A stretch of 64,000 bases of DNA. It comes from a virus. The stretch's first letter is position 1, and each line of letters opens with the position of its first letter. Under the pieces are notes generated by a model. It had not been told where the DNA came from. It made no database searches and worked only from the letters and a program-made list of their open reading frames with translations. The stretch is taken from the IMG/VR virus record IMGVR_UViG_3300006052_000009, positions 1-64,000 of that record; one strand, given 5' to 3'. The translations under genes and the position numbers were made by a program. Shown piece after piece: positions 30,536 through 40,854 of this stretch.

Positions 30536-31219
30536 ATGAGTCTTCCAATTCGCGCAGCCTCGGAGATTACCGTAATCATCAATAACGCTCAGGCCGCTGT
30601 TAGTGGCCTAGGTAAGCAAATTGTTGATGAGAAAAAGCGTGGCCTCAATGCATCCAACAGAGCACACCGCGATAAAATCTATAGACTCATTCTTCTTATT
30701 AATTACTTACAAACTCTACTTGATGACAACGGTAATGTAAGGAACTGGTACAGTAACAATGCCGCCACCTACAACCAGATGCTTGATGGTGTGGTGAAGC
30801 TCTCGGGAATATTCCAAGGGCCATCGATACCATTGATGACCAGTGTGAACATCCCGATTATTCTTTATCAGGGATCAAGCAACTCAGACATTGACAATGG
30901 TGGCATAGGCACAGCGATAAGTAAAACCGTTAATAGCCCATCGACTATTGTTGATTCATTTACCGCCATAGGTTCGTATGCTTTTTATGTGTTGGGTGTC
31001 TCTGGAGTGAATGCGGGTGAGGGTAGCAGAACGTCAACTTTATTTGTTACGATAAGAGGATCCAGCACCCCCACTTGGACGGAGACAAAGACTACCGACT
31101 TAGGTGGGATTACGACACCTATAGTTTTTAGTTTTACAAATTCTGGTGGAAATATAAATTTAGTTGCGACTGCTTCAACAAATAACTGGTCTGTTAATGG
31201 TTTCAGATTAAATGGCTGA
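30536..31219 (+). CDS. virion protein, fibre-region (227 aa)
   Basis: Helical N-terminal half (residues 15-85, KKRGLNASNRAHRDKIYRLI) followed by a beta-rich, jelly-roll-like C-terminal half (FTAIGSYAFYVLGVSG). Two-part layout suggests a helical attachment part and a head domain. Overlaps the large fibre gene by 8 nt. Confidence 0.6.
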   Translation: MSLPIRAASEITVIINNAQAAVSGLGKQIVDEKKRGLNASNRAHRDKIYRLILLINYLQTLLDDNGNVRNWYSNNAATYNQMLDGVVKLSGIFQGPSIPLMTSVNIPIILYQGSSNSDIDNGGIGTAISKTVNSPSTIVDSFTAIGSYAFYVLGVSGVNAGEGSRTSTLFVTIRGSSTPTWTETKTTDLGGITTPIVFSFTNSGGNINLVATASTNNWSVNGFRLNG

Positions 31220-34200
31220 TGCACTCAAAATATCCAATGGCCTCATCTTTGACTTCTCCATTAATGGTGCGGGGCCAAGTGATGTCTTGTTGTTTAGTGA
31301 TTCGAGTGGCAACCTTACCCAGGCATCTTCTCTTGCTGTCAACAGACTTGTAGCTCAGACACCATCGAAGGCAACTGTATTTGATGCAAGTGGATTCATC
31401 ACCGCATCATCTGTAACGGCTACCGAGTTAGGATATGTTTCCGGTGTCACTTCATCGATACAAACACAACTTAATGCCAAGCAACCAACGATCAGTCTCA
31501 CCGCTAATCGCGCTGTGGTCACTAATGGATCTGGTGTCCTAATTGCATCGGCAACACTTGATACAGAGATAGGATATGTGTCGGGGGTTACATCGTCAAT
31601 ACAGACTCAACTTAATGCAAAGCAAGCAACCATCACTGGTGGTGCAACAACTATAGTATCATCTAACCTGACTGCATCTCGAGCACTTGTCTCTGACGGT
31701 AGCGGAAAGGTAGCGGTCAGTAGTGTGTTGTCTTCAGAACTTGCCTATGTATCTGGAGTTACTTCTTCGATACAGACGCAGTTAGGAACTAAGTTGACGG
31801 TTACAATAACATCGCCTACCAGTGGACAGATAATTTCTTACAACGGTTCAGCGTGGGTTAACTCCTCTGCCGGTGCGGGTACGTTACCAGTAGGTGGATC
31901 GGCAAATCAGTATCTCACTAAGATTGACGGAACAAATTATAACACTCAGTGGTCAACATTGATCACCGCAAACATCACCGATCTAACTGCTACTTACAGT
32001 GAGATAAATATTCTGCATGGTGTTACAACTACTACTGCACAGTTAAACTACCTCAATACTACTACCTCCGATGTTCAGGTTCAGATAAATAACAAGTTAA
32101 CAAACTCGTTAACGCTGAACTCCATCTGGGTTGGTAATGGTGCCAATGTTCCTGCCCCATTGTCTACTGGTCCTAACGGATATGTTCTTAAGAGTGTATC
32201 TGGTGTTCCTACATGGCAACCGTACTTGGCTACTTCTTTTATTGGTCTTACCGATGTACCTGCGTCTTATACGGGAGCAAATAGTTATCTCGTTCAGGTT
32301 AATGCAGGTGCCACAGGTCTTCAGTTTGTCGCAACGAATAGTGTTGGTTGGCCGCTGACTGGATCGGCTACTATCACTGGCAACGTAACGATGACTCTTC
32401 CTGCGGCAGATGTGGTCTACTTCAATGCCGCTGGATACACAGATACCAATACTTTCTTCCAATGGACAAGCACGGCCACAAGTTATAATCAGAACATCAT
32501 ACAGAACCTCAGTTCTGCGGCCACTGCGAGTACGAACTTCATTGTAAGTAATAACCTAGGAACTGCTACTACCTATTATTTTGAAATGGGTATGAACAGT
32601 TCAGGATTTACTGGCAGTGGATCATTTAACATAGCCAACGCTGGATATCTTGATGTTACCAATGGTGATCTGGTGATCGGAACACTTACCTCTAATGCGA
32701 TACACTTTGTAATTAATGGGGGGAGTGTGAGCACCGATGCGATGTTGATCGACACGCATGGGAAGGCGACATTTTATCCATCGGCTACGTACACAGGTCT
32801 TAATGTTGGAACGGGCAGTGCCGATCCATCTACTCCTAGTGGTGGAGATTTATTCTATAACACTACGCTGACTGCATTGAGGGCATACATCAATGGTGCG
32901 TGGGTAAGTTTAGGTGCTGGCGGCGGGGGAGGCACACCCGGAGGTTCTAATACACAGTTGCAGTACAACAACTCAGGCGCATTCGGGGGAACGAGTGCAA
33001 CGTATAGTAGTGCGACTGGTAAGGTGACTTTTACACCGACCGCAACGTATTCAGGGATGAATATTGGCACTTTAGCTGGCAATCCCTCTACATTGAGCAA
33101 TGCCGATATTTGGTATAATTCAACAACATCTCAATTTGTAGGTACTGGGTTTGGTTCTGGAATAACTTCCACTTTTCTGGGAGGACAAGCAGTGCCAGCA
33201 GGTCAAGGTCAGATACCTTATAACGTAAGTGCTAATTCAGCGGTGTTAAGTTTTAGTTCAAACTTCACTTATAATACAATTAAATTCAATGTAGGAGGTG
33301 CCGCCCAATCCTCAGGCGTAAACTCTCTAGCCGTCTTCACTGGCCGTGCTGATACGGGCATCACAACAACTACGGAACAGATCGACATCGACTTCGCGCT
33401 GAACAGAACTGTGACGTGGGCATCGTCATCTACAGTAGCTACTCAGCGACAGATTTATGTCAGGGGCGTAACGTTAGCCGCTGCATCGGCAGGCCAAGTG
33501 TTCACCAATGCGTATTCACTGTATGTGGATCCACCAGTAGCGGGAACGAATGCGAGTATAGGAACTGCTTGGGCAGCAGGATTTAATGGGAATATGTGGT
33601 CTAATGGACAAGTTTTATTTGGCCCATCAGGAACAGCTTTTTATAGCGCATCAGAAATATTAAAAATTAGAAGTGATCAGAATAATGGGGTTATATCATC
33701 AGTAACCAATACTACTGCTGGCACATCTGCCTATGCGGGATTTTTTGCGTCCACCAGCTCTAGTTTTTCAGGTGCACTGGTGATGATAACTTTATCATCA
33801 TCTTACGCTACGAGCGGAATTTTAGTGGCAAACTCATCATCGGTTTATTCTAATACTGGAGGCGGCCTAAATTTAGGTACCAATATTGCACAACAAACCA
33901 GTCTTTGGACTAATGCTACAAAGCGTCTAGCTATTGATGGCTCAGGTAACACTGTCTACACACAAGGCGCATTGTCTTCTTCATGGACCTCATCTTGGAA
34001 TTATATCTCAGGCAACCACACCATAATCCCTGCCAGTTCCGAACTAGCAGACTTCATCTTCAACTCGGCTAGTGGTGACAATACCTTCAACTCAGGTGGT
34101 TCTCTCGCAGTAGGTACACGCACGAAGGCATGGGCAAGTGGTGCAGGTACGGTAGCGACTCAGCGCGATATCTACATCAGAGGCACGATCTACAGTTCGG

Positions 34201-36257
34201 CAGGAAGTAGTACAACGATAACTAATGCGTACACATTGTATGTCGATGCACCAAGCACGAACACTTCGGCAGGATTTGCGCCTACAGTGACAAATAATTT
34301 TGCTGCTGGTTTCAATGGCAATGTTGCTGTATTAGGTAATTTCAATGTGACAACTTCTTACAGCACAATTATAAGTGCAGGCCAGACAATTTCATTTACA
34401 GCTAGAGCATTTAACAGTTTTGGAGGTACAACTTCTTTTAATTTCACACCAGGTGCAAGTACAAATATTGCCACTACCAGTGAGCAAAATAATTTTGTAA
34501 TTACTGGCGTTACTTTACAGTGGGCTGCTGGCACTGTGGTTATCCAAAGAGATAACCTTATAAAGGCTAATACATTAACTGGTGCTGCCGCAACAGCAAT
34601 ATTTACAGATGCAGCAACATTTGCAATAAATGGAGCACCTATAAAAGGAACCAATGCATCAATAACTAATGCTCACGGATTACTTATCCAATCGGGATCA
34701 GTGGGTGCTGCAACCAACTCCTTCGGCCTCACTGTTAACGCTCAAAGTGGTGCTACCAACAACTACGCAGCGCAGTTCTTAGGGGGCACTGTGATCTTTA
34801 AAAACGTGTTATCATATACCGACACCGACATCTTCACGATGGCCGCCAGTTCGGTGAACAGTTTCAATCAGCACATCATTCAGAATACCAACAGTGGCAC
34901 AACTGCATCGACTAATCTGATCGTCAGCAACAACAACGGAACCGCCACGACATACTATGGCGAGTTCGGCATGAACTCTTCGGGCTTCACTGGATCAGGT
35001 TCATTCAACCAGCCCAACTACGTATACTTGGACTCCACCAGCGCAGATCTCGTAATAGGAACGACCACATCGAATGCGATTCACTTCGTAATCAATGGCA
35101 ACAGCGTCACTACGGATGCCATGGGAATAGCCACCACTGGCAAGGTTCTCCTCTATCAGACCGCATCCTATGCGGCCTTCAACATCAACGGATACACTGC
35201 TGACCCAAGTACGCCTACGGAAGGCGATCAAGCCTACAATACGACTTCACATGTAATGAAGTTCTATAACGGCAGCACTTGGGTATCAATGGGAGGCGGT
35301 GGAGGAATTACTAACAGTGCATCGAATACCGAACTCATGATGAGTGACGGTACAAACGCCACACACTCTGGTTTATTTGTCAGTACCCAAGGTAGCCTCG
35401 ACTTAGGTTCAACAAGTATCGCAGGTGACAGAGTAATACACAACATAAGTTCTAGCACAGATTCTTATTTGAGCCTTCAGCCTAAAGGAGTTGGAATCGT
35501 TAGAATTTATAACGGATCCTTTGCTGTTTATGATACTAACACGCCAGGAACATTTAATAATTATTTAATATTTCAAGCAGATAATGGATCTGGCTATTCA
35601 ATCGGCCCAGGGGTACCTACCAGTGCAAATGTTAGATCATTTACCATCAATGGTGCCCAAGGGAATGCGACAACAACAAGCGGTGCTGATTTAATTTTAA
35701 CTGCTGGAGCTGGTTATAGTGTTGGTAACACTAATGGCGCAAATCTGTATTTAAAGGGAGGGGCAAAGAATAGTTCGGGAACAAATGGTAATGTTGGATT
35801 TTTTACTACCTCTGGTAGTTTCGGTGGTGGCACTGATGTTGCATTTATTCATGATGCTACAACTAACCCATCCACAAATCCAACGGCAGGATACATTCTA
35901 TATTCCGATGGATCAAACCTGTCTCATCCAACGGTAAGGGTTCCATCAGGGGCAGTTGCCGATATATATCAAGGTGGGTTTGTTGTCGGTACAGTTTCAG
36001 CGACTACTCAAACATTGGATAGAACACAAACTGTATGGGTCTTTACTGGATCTTCGGGATCAACTTGGACTCTTCCTGCTTTATCGGGCAATACAAACTT
36101 GATTTACTTCATTAAAAATAGAGGCACTGCGAACATCACCTTGCAAAGAGCAGGCGCAGATAATATCTTTGATACTGCGGTGGTGACCTCTGTAACCATT
36201 CTGCCTGGAAGCGCAGTGATTGTAAGTAATGACGGAACCTACTGGAACATAATGTAA
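31212..36257 (+). CDS. large tail fibre / receptor-binding protein (1681 aa)
   Basis: N-terminus MADALKISNGLIFDF is shared with the second fibre at 40855 and probably anchors to the virion. Residues 60-200 hold three copies of GYVSGVTSSIQTQLNAKQ-type repeats. The shaft contains duplicated blocks: two copies of a segment with SSGFTGSGSF and DLVIGT-TSNAIHFVING, and three of a segment with VATQR-IY-RG and TNAY-LYVD. C-terminal domain has TVWVFTGSSGSTWTLPAL and ends SNDGTYWNIM. Gly/Ser/Thr-rich throughout, typical of trimeric fibres. Likely decides host range. Confidence 0.8.
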   Translation: MADALKISNGLIFDFSINGAGPSDVLLFSDSSGNLTQASSLAVNRLVAQTPSKATVFDASGFITASSVTATELGYVSGVTSSIQTQLNAKQPTISLTANRAVVTNGSGVLIASATLDTEIGYVSGVTSSIQTQLNAKQATITGGATTIVSSNLTASRALVSDGSGKVAVSSVLSSELAYVSGVTSSIQTQLGTKLTVTITSPTSGQIISYNGSAWVNSSAGAGTLPVGGSANQYLTKIDGTNYNTQWSTLITANITDLTATYSEINILHGVTTTTAQLNYLNTTTSDVQVQINNKLTNSLTLNSIWVGNGANVPAPLSTGPNGYVLKSVSGVPTWQPYLATSFIGLTDVPASYTGANSYLVQVNAGATGLQFVATNSVGWPLTGSATITGNVTMTLPAADVVYFNAAGYTDTNTFFQWTSTATSYNQNIIQNLSSAATASTNFIVSNNLGTATTYYFEMGMNSSGFTGSGSFNIANAGYLDVTNGDLVIGTLTSNAIHFVINGGSVSTDAMLIDTHGKATFYPSATYTGLNVGTGSADPSTPSGGDLFYNTTLTALRAYINGAWVSLGAGGGGGTPGGSNTQLQYNNSGAFGGTSATYSSATGKVTFTPTATYSGMNIGTLAGNPSTLSNADIWYNSTTSQFVGTGFGSGITSTFLGGQAVPAGQGQIPYNVSANSAVLSFSSNFTYNTIKFNVGGAAQSSGVNSLAVFTGRADTGITTTTEQIDIDFALNRTVTWASSSTVATQRQIYVRGVTLAAASAGQVFTNAYSLYVDPPVAGTNASIGTAWAAGFNGNMWSNGQVLFGPSGTAFYSASEILKIRSDQNNGVISSVTNTTAGTSAYAGFFASTSSSFSGALVMITLSSSYATSGILVANSSSVYSNTGGGLNLGTNIAQQTSLWTNATKRLAIDGSGNTVYTQGALSSSWTSSWNYISGNHTIIPASSELADFIFNSASGDNTFNSGGSLAVGTRTKAWASGAGTVATQRDIYIRGTIYSSAGSSTTITNAYTLYVDAPSTNTSAGFAPTVTNNFAAGFNGNVAVLGNFNVTTSYSTIISAGQTISFTARAFNSFGGTTSFNFTPGASTNIATTSEQNNFVITGVTLQWAAGTVVIQRDNLIKANTLTGAAATAIFTDAATFAINGAPIKGTNASITNAHGLLIQSGSVGAATNSFGLTVNAQSGATNNYAAQFLGGTVIFKNVLSYTDTDIFTMAASSVNSFNQHIIQNTNSGTTASTNLIVSNNNGTATTYYGEFGMNSSGFTGSGSFNQPNYVYLDSTSADLVIGTTTSNAIHFVINGNSVTTDAMGIATTGKVLLYQTASYAAFNINGYTADPSTPTEGDQAYNTTSHVMKFYNGSTWVSMGGGGGITNSASNTELMMSDGTNATHSGLFVSTQGSLDLGSTSIAGDRVIHNISSSTDSYLSLQPKGVGIVRIYNGSFAVYDTNTPGTFNNYLIFQADNGSGYSIGPGVPTSANVRSFTINGAQGNATTTSGADLILTAGAGYSVGNTNGANLYLKGGAKNSSGTNGNVGFFTTSGSFGGGTDVAFIHDATTNPSTNPTAGYILYSDGSNLSHPTVRVPSGAVADIYQGGFVVGTVSATTQTLDRTQTVWVFTGSSGSTWTLPALSGNTNLIYFIKNRGTANITLQRAGADNIFDTAVVTSVTILPGSAVIVSNDGTYWNIM

Positions 36258-36258
36258 C

Positions 36259-37968
36259 ATGGCAAGATACGACAACATAACACTTCTAGCAGGTTCTAAC
36301 ACCACTCAGGTGAGTAGCACAACTGTGCAGTTATCTCAACTAAGTTTTGTTGGTGCCGGTGGATTATCTGTTGGCGTAAGTAATGGCTCGGTAGTTATCT
36401 CTGGAGCCGCAGGTGGTGGTGCAGCAATATCGGCAGGCACACAAAGCACGAATGGAGGAACAGTCGTTTTCTCCAACTCGAACAACGTAACATTTGGGAT
36501 GAGTAACAGCAGTATTGTAACTGCTTCGTTTTCTCAATCAAATCAAAATGTAAGTTTATATGCTGTTGGAAACACAACAATTAATAGTTCTCTCGGACTT
36601 ACTCTTCCTACTCTATCTTTTGATGGAGCCGGTGCGGCCTACGTTGGATTCAATAATAACAGTGTAGTTATAAATGTACAAAGTAGCCTAAGTAATATAA
36701 ACGTCAGCGGAGGAACAACATCTAACAACTTAAGTAACCTTGTCTTTTCTAACAGTAACAATGCCACGTTCGGATTAAATGGTTCTACCATGACAGTCAG
36801 TGCCCCTGTGAATTTCTCAGCGGGCACAACAAGTGGTAACCTAACCCAGATATCTTTTTCGAATGGTAGCAACGTAAGTTTTGGATTGAATGCAGGAACT
36901 ATTACTGCCTCAGTAGCAACATCACTTACCAACATTAACGTAAGTGGTGGAACAACATCGAATAATTTATCAGCTATAACTTTTTCAAACGGAAACGGTA
37001 TTTCATTTGGATTGAACGGTTCCACTATGACGGCCAGTATAGCCACCAGTCTCTCTGTCGTTAACTTCTCGGCAGGTACAACAAGTGGTAACTTAGGCTC
37101 CGTAGTCTTCAGTAACAGCAACGGTGTATCTTTTGGACTCAATGGTAGCACGGTCACAGCCAAAGCTGGATTCCTATCATCATATGAGCCGTTCCAATTG
37201 CAGTCTAACATCACCATGACTTTAAACGGTGCATCTGTATCGCATGCCGCTGCCTTTATTCTTCCATCGCCTATATCTGCATCATTCTTGAGAATACCTG
37301 TGGTGATGTCTACCAACAGTACCACGCTTGCAACTGCGGCTCAGTCATTAAGTGATTCGGCTGCCGTGTACAGCACTTGGAATGCTGTAGTCTACTCACT
37401 CGGAACAGGGGCAAGTTCTCAAAGTTTAATCTCTGTAGCTTCTGGATCTATAGGCTGGACTGATCTGAACTCCATCAGCATGAGTGCTAACGGAACACAG
37501 TACAGTATAACTCAAGCTATCTCTGGATACGCTAACGGTGCAGGAACGACTTTGACAACGCAATATTCTATTTCAAACACCAACATCTCTTTAACGACAA
37601 ACCAGATAGCAACTATCTTCTCAGGATCAAGATTCCTAGATATAAACTTTGCCAACTCCCTCTCCGCTGGTGCGTACTGGATAATCTATGGTTACAGTTC
37701 ATCATCTGCTTATGGCGGTGATGCCAACAGCACACAGTTCTCTAACGCGACACAAAGAAGAGTTTACTACTCTAACCACTACGGGTTATCTCAAGCAAAC
37801 ATCGCCTTTGGAATTATGGGTTCGACAAACTTTACATCTGGCGGTTTGTTAGGTGCAGGTTCATTCTCTACCGCTGGTGGTGGAACAACAAGCGCATTAC
37901 CTATCTCTGCAATATCATCAAGCGCAAGCAACGTAAGACCTTATTTTCAAATGTTAAGATCAGCATAA
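36259..37968 (+). CDS. repeat fibre protein, probable receptor-binding (569 aa)
   Basis: Residues 60-310 are tandem 40-44 residue repeats of the form SGGTTSNNLS..FSNSN..FGLNGSTMTAS, a pattern common in phage fibres. The last 250 residues form a different, beta-rich domain probably for receptor binding (from SYEPFQLQSNITMTLNG). Two nt after the large fibre stop, so co-expressed. Confidence 0.75.
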   Translation: MARYDNITLLAGSNTTQVSSTTVQLSQLSFVGAGGLSVGVSNGSVVISGAAGGGAAISAGTQSTNGGTVVFSNSNNVTFGMSNSSIVTASFSQSNQNVSLYAVGNTTINSSLGLTLPTLSFDGAGAAYVGFNNNSVVINVQSSLSNINVSGGTTSNNLSNLVFSNSNNATFGLNGSTMTVSAPVNFSAGTTSGNLTQISFSNGSNVSFGLNAGTITASVATSLTNINVSGGTTSNNLSAITFSNGNGISFGLNGSTMTASIATSLSVVNFSAGTTSGNLGSVVFSNSNGVSFGLNGSTVTAKAGFLSSYEPFQLQSNITMTLNGASVSHAAAFILPSPISASFLRIPVVMSTNSTTLATAAQSLSDSAAVYSTWNAVVYSLGTGASSQSLISVASGSIGWTDLNSISMSANGTQYSITQAISGYANGAGTTLTTQYSISNTNISLTTNQIATIFSGSRFLDINFANSLSAGAYWIIYGYSSSSAYGGDANSTQFSNATQRRVYYSNHYGLSQANIAFGIMGSTNFTSGGLLGAGSFSTAGGGTTSALPISAISSSASNVRPYFQMLRSA

Positions 37969-37983
37969 ACTAACCAACTAACC

Positions 37984-38709
37984 ATGAAACCACAATTGAT
38001 CACTCTTCAGACCGAAGGATTCCACAACAAAGATTTAGTTAAGACATCAACTCGATTGATGAAGGGAGGTTCTTGGAAGAAGCAAAGAGTGATAAGTTTA
38101 ATTCCGGCAGGAGAAAGTATTCCAACTAAAGTTTATTTAAGTCATCTCGGTTTGATCTTCCCTCCTAATCAAGCGGCTCACCGAATGGTTGCCATGGGCA
38201 TGGAGGTAGGGGAGGCATTCTCTAACGCCATCGCTGAAATTCTCGCCAATCCAGAGTTAAGCAAGTGGGAGTATCTGCTCACCATAGAGCACGACAACAT
38301 GCCTCCACAAGATGGGCTGATTAAGTTGATTGAACAGATGGAAAACAATCCTAAACTTTCTTGCATCGGTGGACTTTATTACACCAAAGGAGAAGGAGGC
38401 GTAGCCCAAATCTGGGGCGATCCGAACGATCCGATCATAAACTTCAGACCTCAAGTTCCCGATCCGAAGGGTGGCTTGGTTGAATGTTGTGGCACAGGGA
38501 TGGGATTTAATCTTTGGAGATTATCGATGTTCAAAGATGAAAAATTACCTCGTCCTTGGTTTAATACACAAAACGGTAAAGAGGGGAAAGGCGTAGGCAC
38601 CCAGGATTTAACTTTCTGGAGCAACGCAAGGAAGCATGGATACCGTTGCGCTATTGATTGTAGCATCCGAGTGGGCCATTACGATCAATTAGCGGATTTT
38701 GTGTGGTGA
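37984..38709 (+). CDS. GT-A type glycosyltransferase (241 aa)
   Basis: Resembles family-2-like phage glycosyltransferases: WEYLLTIEHDNMPP holds the DxD-equivalent acidic site, then CIGGLYYTKG, VECCGTGMGFNLWRL, and GTQDLTFWSNARKHGYRCA as the acceptor and catalytic region. Transfers a sugar from a nucleotide donor. In a fibre cluster it may glycosylate virion proteins or host surface polymers. Preceded by an AACTAACCAACTAACC leader. Confidence 0.78.
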   Translation: MKPQLITLQTEGFHNKDLVKTSTRLMKGGSWKKQRVISLIPAGESIPTKVYLSHLGLIFPPNQAAHRMVAMGMEVGEAFSNAIAEILANPELSKWEYLLTIEHDNMPPQDGLIKLIEQMENNPKLSCIGGLYYTKGEGGVAQIWGDPNDPIINFRPQVPDPKGGLVECCGTGMGFNLWRLSMFKDEKLPRPWFNTQNGKEGKGVGTQDLTFWSNARKHGYRCAIDCSIRVGHYDQLADFVW

Positions 38710-38735
38710 AGAGAAACTAACTAACCGATTAATAC

Positions 38736-40442
38736 ATGAAAACTAAAAAGAAAACTTACTCCGACAAAGTAAAGAACAAACTGAACCCGACATCGATTAA
38801 ACCGATTCGCATTGATTGTGGATGTGGTAAGAACAAACGCAAGGATGGAGATTGGATTGGTGTAGATGTGATCGCCTTCGAGGGAGTCGACATAGTGATG
38901 GATTTAGGCAAGAATAAGTGGCCATGGAAAGATGGTTCCGTTGACGAGGTTCATGCTTCACACTTTGTCGAGCACCTGAAGCCAGAAGAAAGAATTCATT
39001 TTGTAAACGAATTGTACCGAGTGTTGAAGGATCCTAAATATGTTGACGGCAAGCGTGTAGAAGGATTCGCCACCATCATTGTTCCTCACTGGGCAAGCCA
39101 ACGGGCTTATGGGGATTTAACTCATTGTTTTTCTGAGGACACAGAAATATTAACTGAGAACGGATGGAAGTCAATATCAAAAGTTAATATTGGTGAAAAG
39201 GTATTGTCTTTAGATTTAAAGACTGAAGAAAGTCATTTTGAAGAAGTTATCGGTGTAATCAATGAACCTTACATTGGTCCAATGTTGCATTTTGAATCAG
39301 AATGTCTTGATTTAAAAGTTACACCAAATCACGATATGGTGTGGAGAGCAAAAACTAATAGTTCCCCAGGCTACTATAAAAGAAAAGAAATACCTCATCC
39401 AAGACCAATATTAAGAAAATCTCAAGCAGATACTTTTGAAAAAATGGGTGGACATCATCCACGTTGTGGAACTGCTGTAATTAATTGGAAAGGCGAATTC
39501 CATGAAAAAATACGTATTGCAGATGATGAATTAAGTCTAGGTAGAGTTTTAAATGCTGAATATAAATCAGAAGACTTTGCTGAATTTATGGGGTGGTTTA
39601 TTGCTGAGGGGCATGTTGATTTAAGTAGTAATAATCACTACAGAATTACTATTGCTCAAAGTAGTTCTGCAAATCCACATAAAGTGGAACAAATAAAGAA
39701 TTTATTGGACAGAATGGGATTTACTTATAAAGTATATCCTGATAGAATAAGATTTGATTCAAAACCACTTGCTTTATATCTCAAAAAATTAGGATTAAGC
39801 CATGAAAAGTTTATTCCGAATGAGATTAAATCTTTATCACCCAATCTATTGAGAATATTTTTAGATTCTGCCATAAAGGGTGACGGTAGAACTAATAGTA
39901 GTAATGGATGGGAGTACGCAACAGTATCGTTAAGACTTGCAGATGACATACAAGAAGTTGCTTTAAAGGCTGGATACAGGACATCATTAAGGAAAGATAG
40001 GGTCGCTGGAACATCAGGTGGAGTTGTAAACGGACATGAGGTAATAAGCCAACATGATCTTTATATGGTTGGGATTTATCAAAATACTGATTTATGGTAC
40101 CCTAAGCCAAAAAGAATTGAATATTCAGGTAAAATGGTTTGTGTAACATTAGCTAATCATAATAATATTTTTGTAAGAAGAAACGGGAAACCAATTTGGT
40201 CTGGTAACTGCTGGCCACCAGTGTCTGAATTCTGGTTCTATTACCTCGACAAGGATTGGAGGGCGATTAACGCTCCCCACAACGATAAGTATACATGCCA
40301 CTTCGGATGTAACTGGTGGTACAACATGAAGGAGGAGATACAGTCGCGCAACACCGAATACCAGACCAATGCGGCTTTATACTGGAAGGAGGCATGTTCA
40401 GATACAATAGCTACCTTTGAGAAAAAACCTTTAACCAAATAA
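38736..40442 (+). CDS. class I SAM methyltransferase interrupted by an intein
   Basis: Extein halves are residues 1-130 and 492-568, giving a 207-aa methyltransferase after splicing. SAM-binding motif IRIDCGCGKNKRKDGDWIGV, then IVMDLGKNKWPWKDGSVDE and SHFVEHL as in Methyltransf_11-type enzymes. C-terminal extein has CWPPVSEFWFYYLDKDW and a Cys/Trp-rich end. The target may be a sugar (next to a glycosyltransferase) or a protein. The intein splits the protein just before a conserved Cys, so splicing is probably needed for activity. Preceded by an AACTAACTAACCGATT leader. Confidence 0.82.
   Translation: MKTKKKTYSDKVKNKLNPTSIKPIRIDCGCGKNKRKDGDWIGVDVIAFEGVDIVMDLGKNKWPWKDGSVDEVHASHFVEHLKPEERIHFVNELYRVLKDPKYVDGKRVEGFATIIVPHWASQRAYGDLTHCFSEDTEILTENGWKSISKVNIGEKVLSLDLKTEESHFEEVIGVINEPYIGPMLHFESECLDLKVTPNHDMVWRAKTNSSPGYYKRKEIPHPRPILRKSQADTFEKMGGHHPRCGTAVINWKGEFHEKIRIADDELSLGRVLNAEYKSEDFAEFMGWFIAEGHVDLSSNNHYRITIAQSSSANPHKVEQIKNLLDRMGFTYKVYPDRIRFDSKPLALYLKKLGLSHEKFIPNEIKSLSPNLLRIFLDSAIKGDGRTNSSNGWEYATVSLRLADDIQEVALKAGYRTSLRKDRVAGTSGGVVNGHEVISQHDLYMVGIYQNTDLWYPKPKRIEYSGKMVCVTLANHNNIFVRRNGKPIWSGNCWPPVSEFWFYYLDKDWRAINAPHNDKYTCHFGCNWWYNMKEEIQSRNTEYQTNAALYWKEACSDTIATFEKKPLTK
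39126..40208 (+). mobile_element. intein with LAGLIDADG homing endonuclease domain (361 aa)
   Basis: Starts at C131 (CFSEDTEIL, block A), has block B TPNH, block F-like NHNNIFVRRNGKPIW, and ends in GN before the +1 Cys of the extein. The penultimate residue is Gly, not the common His. The centre holds two LAGLIDADG-type motifs: FMGWFIAEGH and LRIFLDSAIKGDG, the second ending in acidic GDG as in active enzymes. AT-rich relative to the flanking methyltransferase. Confidence 0.9.
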
Positions 40443-40446
40443 AATT

Positions 40447-40851
40447 ATGGCACAAGTAGTAATGACAGACGAACAAAAGGAACTGCTTATCGCGGATCCT
40501 AATTTTGTAACGGCAGTAAAGTGGTCTATCCTGGCGCAGGCAGACTATGAAAGAGGAGTTGATGGAACTGGAGTTAGCGGAGCCGCTAACCTAAAGCAAT
40601 GGGCACAGTGGAGGCCGTTAGCCGCACAGATAATTGCAAATCCGGCAATCATCAATGGTGGTGCAGCGCAGTTCTTTGTGAACCAAATCTCTGTTCAGAG
40701 TTTAACCTGCTGGGATAATGTTTCTAACCTTACTGCCGATGCCATCCAATGGTTATACGGCAACCACGGTGGAAACTCAACTAATTACTTTGGAGCTAAT
40801 TCATTAGCCCAGGCATGGTTCGCTCAACAAGTGTTAACTTCTCCTTGGTAA
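40447..40851 (+). CDS. virion protein, fibre-region (134 aa)
   Basis: Helical small protein (MTDEQKELLIADPNFVTAVK), Ala/Gln/Asn-rich, ending QQVLTSPW. Between the methyltransferase and the second fibre. Possibly a fibre adaptor; no family recognised. Confidence 0.6.
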   Translation: MAQVVMTDEQKELLIADPNFVTAVKWSILAQADYERGVDGTGVSGAANLKQWAQWRPLAAQIIANPAIINGGAAQFFVNQISVQSLTCWDNVSNLTADAIQWLYGNHGGNSTNYFGANSLAQAWFAQQVLTSPW

Positions 40852-40854
40852 TCA

